Shown: positions 8,265-16,291, counted from the first letter of the stretch. The stretch: DNA of 64,000 bases from an uncultured Pseudomonas sp. (GCF_946886105.1 NZ_CAMPHV010000014.1:1-64000), one strand, 5' to 3'. Made by a program: numbers and translations. The notes: a model not told the origin generated them from the letters alone.

Positions 8265-8918
8265 TCATTCGGCGCAGAGCCTGACGATTTCCCGCATCAG
8301 CAACGGCGGGCTTGCCAGCACCGGGCAACCCAGATCCGCGGCAAGCGCGTCGCGCAAATGCGCCAGCGATGCCTGAGCGAGCACCAGCACATCCACCTCG
8401 TTGGAAATCTCGCTAGCCGCCTGATAAAGAATTGCGTCATGCCGCGCCCGATCACCTGCCACTAGCGCCTGGTAGGCCTCGGGGCGCAGCACCGTCTTGA
8501 TGGTGATGTCGCGCCCTTGCTCTGCGGCATGCGCGTGCAGCAGTGCGCCGCTCGGTTCGACCGTGCTGGCTGCCGTGCACAGCAGACCGATGCGTGGGCT
8601 GCGCACCGCTTGTGCCGCCATCGGGTCATCGATTTTGAGGATTGGCTGGGGCACGAGGCGCCGCGCGATATCGACGGCCGGCGACGTCGATGAACAGGTG
8701 ACGACGATCAGGTCGGGCTGCGCGTCCGCCGCCAGCACGATCTGATCGACCACACGCCGGTAGACCAGCGGCTGCGGCGCTCCGCGCAACAGGTCTTGCA
8801 GCAGGCTTTCGTTAAGGATGTGGAAGCAGTCGGCGGTGGGCAGCTCGGCGCGCATGCGCGCACGGAAATCCTCGACCAGGAAACCGACGGTATGGACAAA
8901 GGCAATGCGCTTGGTCAT
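8265..8918 (-). CDS. Asp/Glu racemase superfamily protein
   Basis: A 217-residue member of the Asp/Glu/hydantoin racemase superfamily. The first catalytic cysteine position is present (C75 in VVTCSSTSPA). At the second active-site position, where racemases have a cysteine before the C-terminal glycine-rich turn, the sequence reads VLVLAQASLAH with no cysteine. C114 (GLLCTAAS) is not at a catalytic position I recognise. A two-base racemase is therefore unlikely; a lyase or isomerase using one cysteine, like arylmalonate decarboxylase, is possible. It lies 30 bp downstream of otnC in the same operon. An EutA-like role is conceivable, but the similarity is only at superfamily level. Confidence 0.75.
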   Translation of the reverse strand: MTKRIAFVHTVGFLVEDFRARMRAELPTADCFHILNESLLQDLLRGAPQPLVYRRVVDQIVLAADAQPDLIVVTCSSTSPAVDIARRLVPQPILKIDDPMAAQAVRSPRIGLLCTAASTVEPSGALLHAHAAEQGRDITIKTVLRPEAYQALVAGDRARHDAILYQAASEISNEVDVLVLAQASLAHLRDALAADLGCPVLASPPLLMREIVRLCAE

Positions 8919-8947
8919 TCAGAATTCTCCCGCAAGCATGGTGTTTC

Positions 8948-9610
8948 CTAGATCTCGAGCTTGAAGACCGACTTGAGTTCTTCGATCTGCTCCGCGTTCA
9001 AAGGGCTGGTCGGCGTATTGCGCAGCATCAGGAACAGCTTGGCCGTCTCTTCCAGTTCCTCCGTTGCATAGACGGCGGCCTCGAGCGAGGCGCCGGAAAC
9101 AACCGGCCCGTGGTTGGCAAGCAGCACGGCGCAATGCTTGCCCGCAAGGCCGCGGATCGCTTCACCAAGCGCGGGGTCGCCGGGGCGGTGATAGGGAATC
9201 AGCGGCAGGCGGCCCACCTTCATCACGAAATAAGCCGTCAAGGGCGGTATGCAATCGTCATGGTTCAAACCGCACATGCAGGAGACGGCCGTGGAGTGGG
9301 TGGAATGCAGGTGCACGATGGCGCCCGCGCCCGCACGCTCCTCGTACATCGCGCGATGCAGGAAGGCTTCCTTGGATGGCGCATCGCCGTTGACGTGACG
9401 GCCGTTCCAGTCGAGCTTGGCCAGTCGTGCCGGATCGAGGCTACCGAGACAGGCGTTGGTCGGCGTCAGCAACCAGCCGTCGTCCAGCCGCACGCTGATG
9501 TTGCCGCTGCTGCCGGCGGTCAAACCGCGCTCGAACAGCGAGCGACCGAAGCGGACGATCTCTTCACGCAATGCGGCTTCGTCGCGGCCGGTGGAAATCA
9601 TGATGCTCAT
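8948..9610 (-). CDS. otnC: 3-oxo-tetronate 4-phosphate decarboxylase (class II aldolase family)
   Basis: A 220-residue class II aldolase/adducin-fold protein. GLTAGSSGNISVR lies at about 34-46, the catalytic acid region is PSKEAFLHRAMYEER, and the zinc ligands are in VHLHSTHS and LANHGPV. Immediately downstream of an OtnK-type kinase, this is the OtnC arrangement: decarboxylation of 3-oxo-tetronate 4-phosphate to dihydroxyacetone phosphate. The ATG at 9610 overlaps the otnK stop codon (ATGA). A second in-frame ATG at 9601 is a less likely start. The dehydrogenase and isomerase that normally feed this pair (LtnD/DtnD, OtnI) are not in the window, so the true substrate may differ. Confidence 0.85.
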   Translation of the reverse strand: MSIMISTGRDEAALREEIVRFGRSLFERGLTAGSSGNISVRLDDGWLLTPTNACLGSLDPARLAKLDWNGRHVNGDAPSKEAFLHRAMYEERAGAGAIVHLHSTHSTAVSCMCGLNHDDCIPPLTAYFVMKVGRLPLIPYHRPGDPALGEAIRGLAGKHCAVLLANHGPVVSGASLEAAVYATEELEETAKLFLMLRNTPTSPLNAEQIEELKSVFKLEI

Positions 9611-10881
9611 TGCAGTTTCTCCCAAGCCTTGAGGAAGAAATCCTCGCTGCCGAAATTGCCGGACTTGAGTGCCAGCGCCAGCGGTTGCGTGCCGTCGTCG
9701 TGCAGAGTGCTGGTCCACGGCACGCCAGGATCGATTTCGGCCCCGATGCGCAATCCCTTCACGCCGAGCGCCTTGACCACCGCGCCTGAAGTCTCGCCGC
9801 CGGCCACGAGCATCTGGCCCACGCCAAGCCGTACCAGCCCGCGCGCGATTTCCGCCAGCGCGTTCTCCACCAGTTCGCCGGCTTGCGCCACGCCGAGTTC
9901 GGCCTGCACGTGCTTGACCGTACCCGGTGTGGCCGTGGCATAGATCAATACGGGTTGCTGCGCGATGCGCGCGCGCGCCCAGTCGAGCGCGGCGGCGACG
10001 AGGTCCTCGCCGCGCGCCAGCCGCAGCGGATCGATACCGAACGAGGGCAAGGACGCGCGCATCACTTCCACCTGCTTCTGCGTGGCCACCGAGCAACTGC
10101 CCGAGATCACGGCGCGCAAACCGCCGGTCTTCGGCAGCGCGTCGGCAACGAGGTTCTCGGCAAGCAGGCCGCTGCGGCGAAAGTTCTGCGGTAAGCCGAG
10201 CGCGATGCCGGAGCCGCCGGTCACCAGCGGCAGATCGGCACAGGCCGAGCCGATCGCGTCGAGGTCCGCATTGGACAGCGCATCGACGATGGCCAAACCG
10301 TGGCCCTGCTGGCGCAGCGCGGTGAAGCGCTCGCGGATCGCCGCATCGCCCCTGCTCACCGTCGCGTAATAGACCAGGCCGACCTTGCGCCCAGCCTGCT
10401 GCTGCAGCACGCGCACCAGGTTCGCATCGGTCATCGGCGTCAGCGGATGGTGGCGCATACCGGACTCGGAGAGCGGTACATCGCCGACGAACAGATGGCC
10501 CTTGTAGAGGGTACGTCCGTTGGCGGGCAGGGCCGGGCAGGCGATGGTGAAATCGGTATCCAGTGCCTGCATCAAGGCTTCGGCGACGGGGCCGATATTG
10601 CCGCGCGGCGTGGAATCGAAGGTCGAGCAATATTTGAAGTAGAACTGCCGGCAGCCTGCCTCCCGCAACCAGCGCAACGCGGCAAGCGACTCCGCCACCG
10701 CGTCCTCGACCGGATTGGTACGCGATTTCAACGCGATCACCACCGCATCGACATCAGCGGGCGGCGGCCCGGACGGCACACCGATCAACTGCACGGTGCG
10801 CATGCCCGCCTTCACCAGCATGCCGGCGAGGTCCGTGCCGCCGGTGAAATCGTCCGCGATGCAACCCAGCAGCGCTGTCAT
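9607..10881 (-). CDS. otnK: Four-carbon acid sugar kinase, 3-oxo-tetronate kinase
   Basis: A 424-residue DUF1537/OtnK family kinase. The N-terminal domain begins LLGCIADDFTGGTDLAG (substrate-binding ADDFTG motif) with KYCSTFDSTPRGNIGP at about 84-99. The C-terminal nucleotide-binding domain carries VAGGETSGAV and the final LALKSGNFGSEDFF. OtnK enzymes phosphorylate 3-oxo-tetronate at O4. The gene starts the leftward otnK-otnC-racemase unit; its promoter must lie in the 666-bp divergent gap to the right. Paired with otnC by a 4-bp overlap, its assignment is good; the physiological four-carbon acid remains unproven. Confidence 0.88.
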   Translation of the reverse strand: MTALLGCIADDFTGGTDLAGMLVKAGMRTVQLIGVPSGPPPADVDAVVIALKSRTNPVEDAVAESLAALRWLREAGCRQFYFKYCSTFDSTPRGNIGPVAEALMQALDTDFTIACPALPANGRTLYKGHLFVGDVPLSESGMRHHPLTPMTDANLVRVLQQQAGRKVGLVYYATVSRGDAAIRERFTALRQQGHGLAIVDALSNADLDAIGSACADLPLVTGGSGIALGLPQNFRRSGLLAENLVADALPKTGGLRAVISGSCSVATQKQVEVMRASLPSFGIDPLRLARGEDLVAAALDWARARIAQQPVLIYATATPGTVKHVQAELGVAQAGELVENALAEIARGLVRLGVGQMLVAGGETSGAVVKALGVKGLRIGAEIDPGVPWTSTLHDDGTQPLALALKSGNFGSEDFFLKAWEKLQ

Positions 10882-11103
10882 GGCCTGCCCCTCCAGATGT
10901 CACCGGCAAAGGTTGCCGTTTGCCCGTCGATGACCAGGTGAACGCACGAGCGGTTGGTGTCCGCCGGGCGAATAAATCGGTGGCTGAAAACAACCGGTTT
11001 CGCTGCCCCAGGGTTAATCATGTTCTCGTCTCCATATTCCACGAACTCTTGCCACCGGAGGCCGCATGCTTTGCTCGACGAAATGGCTCTTATCCAGGGG
11101 CTG

Positions 11104-11115
11104 GAAGCATGCTTC
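11104..11115. promoter_or_regulatory. 12-bp perfect palindrome in divergent control region
   Basis: GAAGCATGCTTC is a perfect palindrome inside the 666-bp gap (10882-11547) between otnK and the rightward FAD oxidoreductase gene. The rest of the gap holds the duplicated 112-bp block and no convincing gene. An operator role is only suggested by position. Confidence 0.3.
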
Positions 11116-11158
11116 TGGCTTGGAGAGCCGATTTTCGGGACGCGTATTCGTGTGTTTC

Positions 11159-11270
11159 ATTACGCCACGCATTGCCTACGAAGCCGTCTCGTTTTCACGC
11201 CACCGAATCGAAGAAAAGTTCGTATTGACGGCTTAGCGCAGCACGATCTGCCAAGCGCTCAAGCAGTCGA
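11159..11270. repeat. Duplicated 112-bp block, copy 2
   Basis: Homologous to 8136-8252 in the same orientation on the plus strand. On the minus strand it encodes ...LERLADRAALSRQYELFF then DSVA-stop, related to the copy 1 tail. It lies upstream of the second FAD oxidoreductase, while copy 1 lies upstream of the first, so the block may have moved with the paralogues. Confidence 0.65.
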
Positions 11271-11547
11271 CAAACACAGGCTCGATGATGAGTTCGCTGC
11301 GCATACCGGACATGCCAAGTCCTTGCCGGTCTTTTGCGGCAGGCGGCCAGCGATAGATGAGACCCTGAGTTGTTCGGTGCTCTGAATGATCCGGCGCCTG
11401 CAGCAGAAAACTCCGAGCACGCCCTGGAAAACACCCGATTCTGCGATTGCGCACGCCCAATACGACAGCCCACTTCGGGCCGAGATACCTAATATGGAAT
11501 CAACGCAACGGCATCAGGCCGATGCCTGGCGCAACCAGGAGAACAGA

Positions 11548-12873
11548 ATGCCGGCTCCCTTGATCACCACGCAGTCCAGCCCGGAGCTGCCGCAAAGCGC
11601 CGACGTCGTCGTCATCGGCGGCGGCATCATCGGCGTATGCGCCGCCTACTACATGGCCCGTCAGGGCATGAGCGTTGCCCTGGTCGAGAAGGGCCGTGTC
11701 GGCGCCGAGCAGTCCAGCCGCAACTGGGGCTGGTGCCGTCAGCAGAACCGCGACGCGCGCGAGCTGCCGTTGTCGACCAAGAGCCTCGCGCTGTGGGAGG
11801 AGATCACTGCCGATCTCGACGAGGACCTCGGTTTTCGCCGCTGCGGGCTGTTCTATCTGTCGGACAACCAGGCCGAGCTCGATGGTTGGGCCAAGTGGCG
11901 CGACTTCGCCATCACCCAGGGCGTCACCACCCATATGCTGAGCAGCGCCGAAGCCACAGAGCGCGGCGCGGCCACCGGCAAGCCCTGGCTGGGCGGGGTG
12001 TTCTCGCCCTCCGACGGCATCGCCGATCCGGCGCGGGCGGCGCCGCTGATCGCCAAGGGCGTGCTCAAGCACGGCGGCACCATTCACCAGTTCTGCGCCG
12101 CCCGCGGCGTCGAGACCGAGGCGGGCCGGGTAGCGGGCGTCATCACCGAGAAGGGCGTGATCAAGACCCGCCAGGTGGTGATGGCCGGCGGCGCCTGGGC
12201 CTCGTCCTTTTGCGCCCAGTTGGGCATTCGCTTTCCGCAGGCCTCGATACGCTCCTCCATCCTCTCGGTCATGCCGGGCGTCCAGGGCATTCCCGATGCC
12301 CTGCATACCAGCGAGGTGACCGTTACCCGCCGCGGCGACGGCGGCTATACCCTGGCCATTTCCGGGCGCGCCTGCGTGGACCCGACGCCGCAGCAACTGC
12401 GCTTCTCCTCGTACTTTCTGCCGATGTTCGCCAAACGCTGGCAGATGCTCTCGCCCGGCGATCTGCAGGGCTGGCAGTACGGCCACGAGCGGCTGCGTAA
12501 ATGGGCGCTCGACCGGCCCACGCCGATGGAGCGCGTGCGCATCCTCGATCCGCGTCCGTCGGAGTCGATCCTGCGCGACACCCTGGCCCGCGCCCGCCGC
12601 CTGCTGCCCGCACTGGGCAGCGTGCCGGTTCAGGCCGGCTGGGCCGGTTATATCGACAGCACCCCCGATGGCGTGCCGGTCATCGACGAAGCGCAGAACC
12701 TGCCGGGCTTCATCCTGGCCGCCGGTTTCTCCGGCCACGGCTTCGGCATCGGCCCCGGCGCCGGGCGCCTGATATCCGAACTGGCGATGGGCAAGACGCC
12801 GTTTGTGGACCACACGCAATACACACTTGCCCGCCTGAATAAAGGGGTTTGGGGCAAAGTCTCGGATTTCTGA
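11548..12873 (+). CDS. DadA-like FAD-dependent oxidoreductase (paralogue 2)
   Basis: A 441-residue DAO-family flavoprotein closely related along its length to the product of 6721-8043. It has DVVVIGGGIIGVCAAYYMA near the N-terminus, the shared SSRNWGWCRQQNRDARELPL block, and a C-terminal AGFSGHGFGIGPGAG flavin site. I chose the ATG at 11548 because AGGAGAA lies 8 bp upstream; an open frame extends to 11386 but codes nothing family-like. It is followed by its own terminator, so it is probably a single-gene transcript. Likely an amine or amino-acid oxidase/dehydrogenase acting on a compound related to that of its paralogue. Confidence 0.87.
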   Translation: MPAPLITTQSSPELPQSADVVVIGGGIIGVCAAYYMARQGMSVALVEKGRVGAEQSSRNWGWCRQQNRDARELPLSTKSLALWEEITADLDEDLGFRRCGLFYLSDNQAELDGWAKWRDFAITQGVTTHMLSSAEATERGAATGKPWLGGVFSPSDGIADPARAAPLIAKGVLKHGGTIHQFCAARGVETEAGRVAGVITEKGVIKTRQVVMAGGAWASSFCAQLGIRFPQASIRSSILSVMPGVQGIPDALHTSEVTVTRRGDGGYTLAISGRACVDPTPQQLRFSSYFLPMFAKRWQMLSPGDLQGWQYGHERLRKWALDRPTPMERVRILDPRPSESILRDTLARARRLLPALGSVPVQAGWAGYIDSTPDGVPVIDEAQNLPGFILAAGFSGHGFGIGPGAGRLISELAMGKTPFVDHTQYTLARLNKGVWGKVSDF

Positions 12874-12892
12874 CCGTCCTCCCTCGCTGCTT

Positions 12893-12917
12893 GGCGGGAG
12901 CCTCGCTCCCGCCTTTT
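12893..12917 (+). terminator. Intrinsic terminator after FAD oxidoreductase
   Basis: Stem GGCGGGAG/CTCCCGCC with a short loop, followed by TTTT, 20 bp past the stop codon at 12873. Confidence 0.8.
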
Positions 12918-13126
12918 CCCCGCGTGCAAAATTCAGCTATTGAACAACGCACCACTCGCAGAAAGTCGACGATTAGAACGGGCGACCGGCTGACAACATC
13001 GCGGCTAAAGCGGAGCGCCGCCCGGCCCCTCCCACCGAATGCAACGGACTATGCGTGTCAAGACACTCGTATCGCGTCAACCATCATGTGTCGGTAATCG
13101 TGGTCTCACCCATCTGCTGCGATCCC

Positions 13127-13309
13127 CGTAGAGTGGGTTAGGCGCACCCTGCCGATAGCAATGAACCAGCAAGATCCATTGCGCCGTAACCCACTATCGG
13201 CGCAACGCAGGGAGATCGCTGGGTGGGGTACGCGGCGCACGACCTTCATCTGCGCCTGGAGGACCGGCATTCGGCGCCGCTAACCTGCGCGGCCCGACCC
13301 ACCCTACGG
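13127..13309. repeat. GTAGGGTGGG-ended repeat, copy B
   Basis: A 183-bp element matching 22-203 in length, ends and internal plan (CGTAGAGTGGGTTA at left, GGCCCGACCCACCCTACGG at right, internal GCGTAACCCACC-like inverted motifs replaced by CCGTAACCCACT). It sits between the FAD oxidoreductase and oprD. The flanking 12918-13126 holds nothing I recognise. Confidence 0.75.
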
Positions 13310-13437
13310 TAGTAGCGCTCTAGGCGACGCGAACTGCGCTGCCAGTGCCCCCATTCGAGAAAATATCAGCCGATATTTGCTGCCGACCTCCCCCCTTATT
13401 CGAGCAGTAGCTGCGGTCTGCCGAGCCGTCATTTATG

Positions 13438-13492
13438 CAATCTGCCGAATTGCCTGGCGCCTCTTGTCAGGGTCAATCGCAGCTGCGATACA
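13438..13492 (+). promoter_or_regulatory. oprD promoter with GCAAT-N7-ATTGC operator
   Basis: GCAATCTGCCGAATTGC (perfect GCAAT-N7-ATTGC dyad, 13437-13453) lies 10 bp upstream of a sigma-70-like TTGTCA (13464-13469), then 17 bp, then GATACA (13487-13492). The same arrangement with identical spacing precedes the GNAT-cupin-tatA operon at 15243-15297. Confidence 0.6.
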
Positions 13493-13643
13493 GCCTCCGC
13501 GCTCCGGGGGTTGCAAGCATAACGAGATGACCGAAAAGCCCCCCGTTCTCATGTGCTTTACCCGGAGCGACTCACCTGTGCTGCCGCAAGAGCGCTGCCC
13601 GCCGTATGGGCAACGACCACTAATAAAAGCAATGGAGTAAGCC

Positions 13644-14984
13644 ATGAACATCGTGAAACACAGCTGTCTCGCATTGGCGATCGCCGCCGCGACCTCGCAA
13701 CTGGCCTTAGCCGGTCAACAGCAGGAAGCCAATGGCTTCATCGAAGACAGCAGCCTGAATCTGCTCAACCGTAACTTCTACATGAACCGCGATCTCCGCA
13801 ACGGCGGCAGCAACAGCCAAGGCAGCAACGGCGCCAAGCCGACCAGCGAGCGTCATGGCTATCGCGAGGAATGGGCGCACGGCGCCATGCTCAACTTCGC
13901 CTCCGGTTTCACCCAGGGCACGGTCGGCTTCGGTGCCGACGCCTTCGCCTACGGCGGGATCAAGCTGGACACTGGCCGCGGACGGGTCGGCAACGGCCTG
14001 CTGCCGATCAGCAACAACCAGACCGCCGACGCCGAAGTGCCGGACGCCTACGGCGAGATCGGCGGCGCGGTGAAGATGCGCGTCTCATCCACCGAACTGA
14101 AGTACGGCGAACAGCGCCCGACCGCCCCAGTATTCGCCATGGGCGACAACCGCTTGCTGCCGGAAGTGGCCACCGGCTTTCAGCTGTCGAGCCGCGAGTT
14201 CGATGATCTTTTCCTCGAGGCCGGCCACTTCACCGCGTACGACGGCAGGAACTCGACCAACTCCAACGACGGCCTGTTCAGCAGCTACGGGGGCGTCGAA
14301 GCCGACAGCGTCGACTTCCTCGGCGGCTCCTACAAAGTCAGCGACAACCTCAGCCTGATGGCCTACGCCAGCGAGGCCGACGAGGTCTGGCACCAATACT
14401 TCGGCAGCGCCTCCTACACCCTCCCGCTCGCCGACAAGCGCTCGCTGTCCTTCGGCCTGGTCGCCTACAAGACCAGCGACGAGGGCCAGGCGCGCGCTGG
14501 CGAGATCGACACCACCAGCTGGTCGGCCAAGGCCGCCTACGCCTTCGGCCCGCACAAGCTCACCCTGGCCTACCAGAAGATCAATGGCGACGAGACCTTC
14601 GACTTCATCGGCGTCAACTCGATCTGGCTGGCAAACTCGGTGCAGTACGCCGAATTCAACCGCCCCAACGAACGCTCCATGCAGGTCCGCTACGACCTCG
14701 ACATGGCCAGCTTCGGTGTGCCGGGCCTGACCCTTATGACGCGCTACGTCAAAGGCGACCAGATCGACTTCACCAAGGCCGACCCGACCGGCGCCTATTT
14801 CCGCGCCGGGGTCGACAACGAGAAGCATTGGGAACGCGACTTCGAAGCCAAATACGTGATCCAGTCGGGCTCGGCCAAGGACCTGTCCTTCCGCCTGCGC
14901 CAAGCCACCCACCGCTCCACGTCCTTCGACAGCGACGTCGACGATGTGCGTCTGATCATCGAGTACCCGCTGAGCATTCTGTAA
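13644..14984 (+). CDS. OprD family outer-membrane porin
   Basis: A 446-residue protein with a clear signal peptide (MNIVKHSCLALAIAAATSQ then LALA/GQQ). The mature N-terminus has the OprD hallmark GFIEDSSLNLLNRNFYMNRD. Alternating beta strands run to a C-terminal aromatic/hydrophobic end (RLIIEYPLSIL). OprD-family 18-strand channels admit amino acids, peptides or small carboxylates. Start ATG has GGAG 9 bp upstream. Its position beside the catabolic island suggests uptake of a pathway substrate, but its promoter is shared with the GNAT-cupin-tatA operon, so other roles are possible. Confidence 0.92.
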   Translation: MNIVKHSCLALAIAAATSQLALAGQQQEANGFIEDSSLNLLNRNFYMNRDLRNGGSNSQGSNGAKPTSERHGYREEWAHGAMLNFASGFTQGTVGFGADAFAYGGIKLDTGRGRVGNGLLPISNNQTADAEVPDAYGEIGGAVKMRVSSTELKYGEQRPTAPVFAMGDNRLLPEVATGFQLSSREFDDLFLEAGHFTAYDGRNSTNSNDGLFSSYGGVEADSVDFLGGSYKVSDNLSLMAYASEADEVWHQYFGSASYTLPLADKRSLSFGLVAYKTSDEGQARAGEIDTTSWSAKAAYAFGPHKLTLAYQKINGDETFDFIGVNSIWLANSVQYAEFNRPNERSMQVRYDLDMASFGVPGLTLMTRYVKGDQIDFTKADPTGAYFRAGVDNEKHWERDFEAKYVIQSGSAKDLSFRLRQATHRSTSFDSDVDDVRLIIEYPLSIL

Positions 14985-14992
14985 CGGTAACT

Positions 14993-15027
14993 CCCGGCCG
15001 GTTTTCATCGTGGGCCGGCCGGGCCTT
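14993..15027 (+). terminator. oprD terminator
   Basis: A perfect 9-bp stem CCCGGCCGG/CCGGCCGGG (14993-15001 with 15015-15023) followed by CCTTTTCTTC, just past the oprD stop. Confidence 0.88.
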
Positions 15028-15063
15028 TTCTTCAAGGTCATTACCGTGCTCCCTTGACCTTAA

Positions 15064-15087
15064 GGCGCCCACCCGGGCGCCTTTTTT
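15064..15087 (+). terminator. Second terminator downstream of oprD
   Basis: Stem GGCGCCC/GGGCGCC with loop ACCC, followed directly by six T. A tandem back-up terminator 40 bp after the first. Confidence 0.8.
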
Positions 15088-15242
15088 CTGCTCCATATCG
15101 ACTGGCGCATCCCCCTGAGCGAATGCCCACACCGCCTTTTTGTTCCAGAAGCGTCGCCCATGGCAAAAATCGGCGAAGCATTTACTGCTGCTGGCGCATC
15201 GCGTTCAGGTCATAAATAGGGCCTGGCGAACTGGCGCTTCGG

Positions 15243-15297
15243 GAATCTGCCGAATTGCTCTCAAGCCCTTGTCAGCCCGCGGCGCAGGTGGGATACA
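15243..15297 (+). promoter_or_regulatory. Promoter of the GNAT-cupin-tatA operon, oprD-like
   Basis: AATCTGCCGAATTGC (15244-15258; dyad GGAAT-N7-ATTGC, one mismatch from perfect), then 10 bp, TTGTCA (15269-15274), 17 bp, GATACA (15292-15297). Every element and spacing equals that upstream of oprD, although the sequences between them differ. Confidence 0.6.
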
Positions 15298-15353
15298 GAG
15301 CCATCTGTCGGTCAAAATTCGCCGGCGCGCTCAGCCATCAACGGAGACCTGCC

Positions 15354-16241
15354 ATGTCCGTCGCGCAACGCCCTTCTTATCTTTATCGCCCCATGACCAG
15401 CGAAGATGTAGCGGCAGCCCATGCTTTGTCCGTGCAGTTGAAATGGCCCCATCGCCTGGAAGATTGGGCCATGCTGCAACGCGTCGCGGAGGGCTTCGTC
15501 GTCGAGGACGACGGCCACCTGGATGCAGGCCACCTGGATGCAGGCCACCTGATCGGTACCGCATTCAGCTGCCCGCAAGGCGCTTACGCCACCATCGGCC
15601 TGGTGATCGTCAGCGACGAGTACCAGGGTCAGGGCATTGGTCGCAAGCTGATGGAACTGGCGCTCGAGGCCTGCATGCCGCGCACCGCCATCCTCAATGC
15701 CACACTGGCGGGTGTCCCGCTGTACGCCAGCCAAGGCTTTGTCGAGTTCGGTCAGATCCACCAGCATCAGGGCCAGGCGCAAGTCGCCGATATCCCTGCC
15801 CTACCAGCCGGTGAACAGTGCCGCCCCTTGACCGTAGACGATCGGGTTCGCCAACTCGAACTGGCCAATGCCGGCAGCGGGCTGGACCGCGAAAGCGTAC
15901 TCGATGAGCTGTTCGAGGTGGTCGAACACTCGGTCGGTATCGAGCGCGACGGTCAGCTACGCAGCTTCGCGATGCTGCGCCCGTTCGGCCGTGGCCACTG
16001 TATCGGCCCGGTCATCGCGGAAAATTCCGAACAGGCCAAACACTTGATCGCCGAGTTGTTGGCGCGGGTGCCGGAGGCTTTCGTGCGCATCGATATTCCC
16101 GCTGACAGCGGCCTCTCCGCCTGGCTGGAGGAGGCGGGCCTGAAACAGGTCGACAGCGTCGTACAAATGGCCCGCGGGACGCCGCCACGCGCTGTCGGTG
16201 GCGTCAGCCAATTCGCCCTGGTGACCCAGGCCATGGGCTGA
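15354..16241 (+). CDS. GNAT N-acetyltransferase, YitH/HolE-type two-domain
   Basis: A 295-residue protein. The N-terminal GNAT domain (about 5-150) has the acetyl-CoA loop VSDEYQGQGIGRKLM and the later LYASQGFVEFG segment. The C-terminal half (about 150-290, from AGEQCRPLTVDD to FALVTQ) looks like the second GNAT-like domain of YitH/HolE proteins. Start chosen at the ATG at 15354 with CGGAGA 9 bp upstream. A 15-bp tandem duplication gives GHLDAGHLDAGHL at about residues 54-66, inside the acetyltransferase domain. It heads an operon with a cupin and a TatA-like gene. The acyl acceptor is unknown. Confidence 0.85.
   Translation: MSVAQRPSYLYRPMTSEDVAAAHALSVQLKWPHRLEDWAMLQRVAEGFVVEDDGHLDAGHLDAGHLIGTAFSCPQGAYATIGLVIVSDEYQGQGIGRKLMELALEACMPRTAILNATLAGVPLYASQGFVEFGQIHQHQGQAQVADIPALPAGEQCRPLTVDDRVRQLELANAGSGLDRESVLDELFEVVEHSVGIERDGQLRSFAMLRPFGRGHCIGPVIAENSEQAKHLIAELLARVPEAFVRIDIPADSGLSAWLEEAGLKQVDSVVQMARGTPPRAVGGVSQFALVTQAMG
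15513..15552 (+). repeat. 15-bp in-frame tandem repeat in GNAT gene
   Basis: The unit GGCCACCTGGATGCA occurs twice and its first 10 bases a third time. It encodes Gly-His-Leu-Asp-Ala repeats and keeps frame. Confidence 0.9.
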
Positions 16242-16291
16242 TGCAGACAGCGACAGATTCCCCCTTACCTATTCCTACCTGGAGAACCTTG

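Noticed and set aside
905..9000. Hydroxyectoine (eutABC) degradation cluster
   Set aside because: EutA-, EutB- and EutC-like families and an Lrp gene are present, but DoeA/EutD and DoeB/EutE are absent, and the ectoine transporter genes are missing. The resemblance is only at family level.
11195..11473. Minus-strand frame of 92 codons
   Set aside because: Only its last about 23 codons are shared with 8136-8252; the rest is not protein-like. Treated as a remnant, not a gene.
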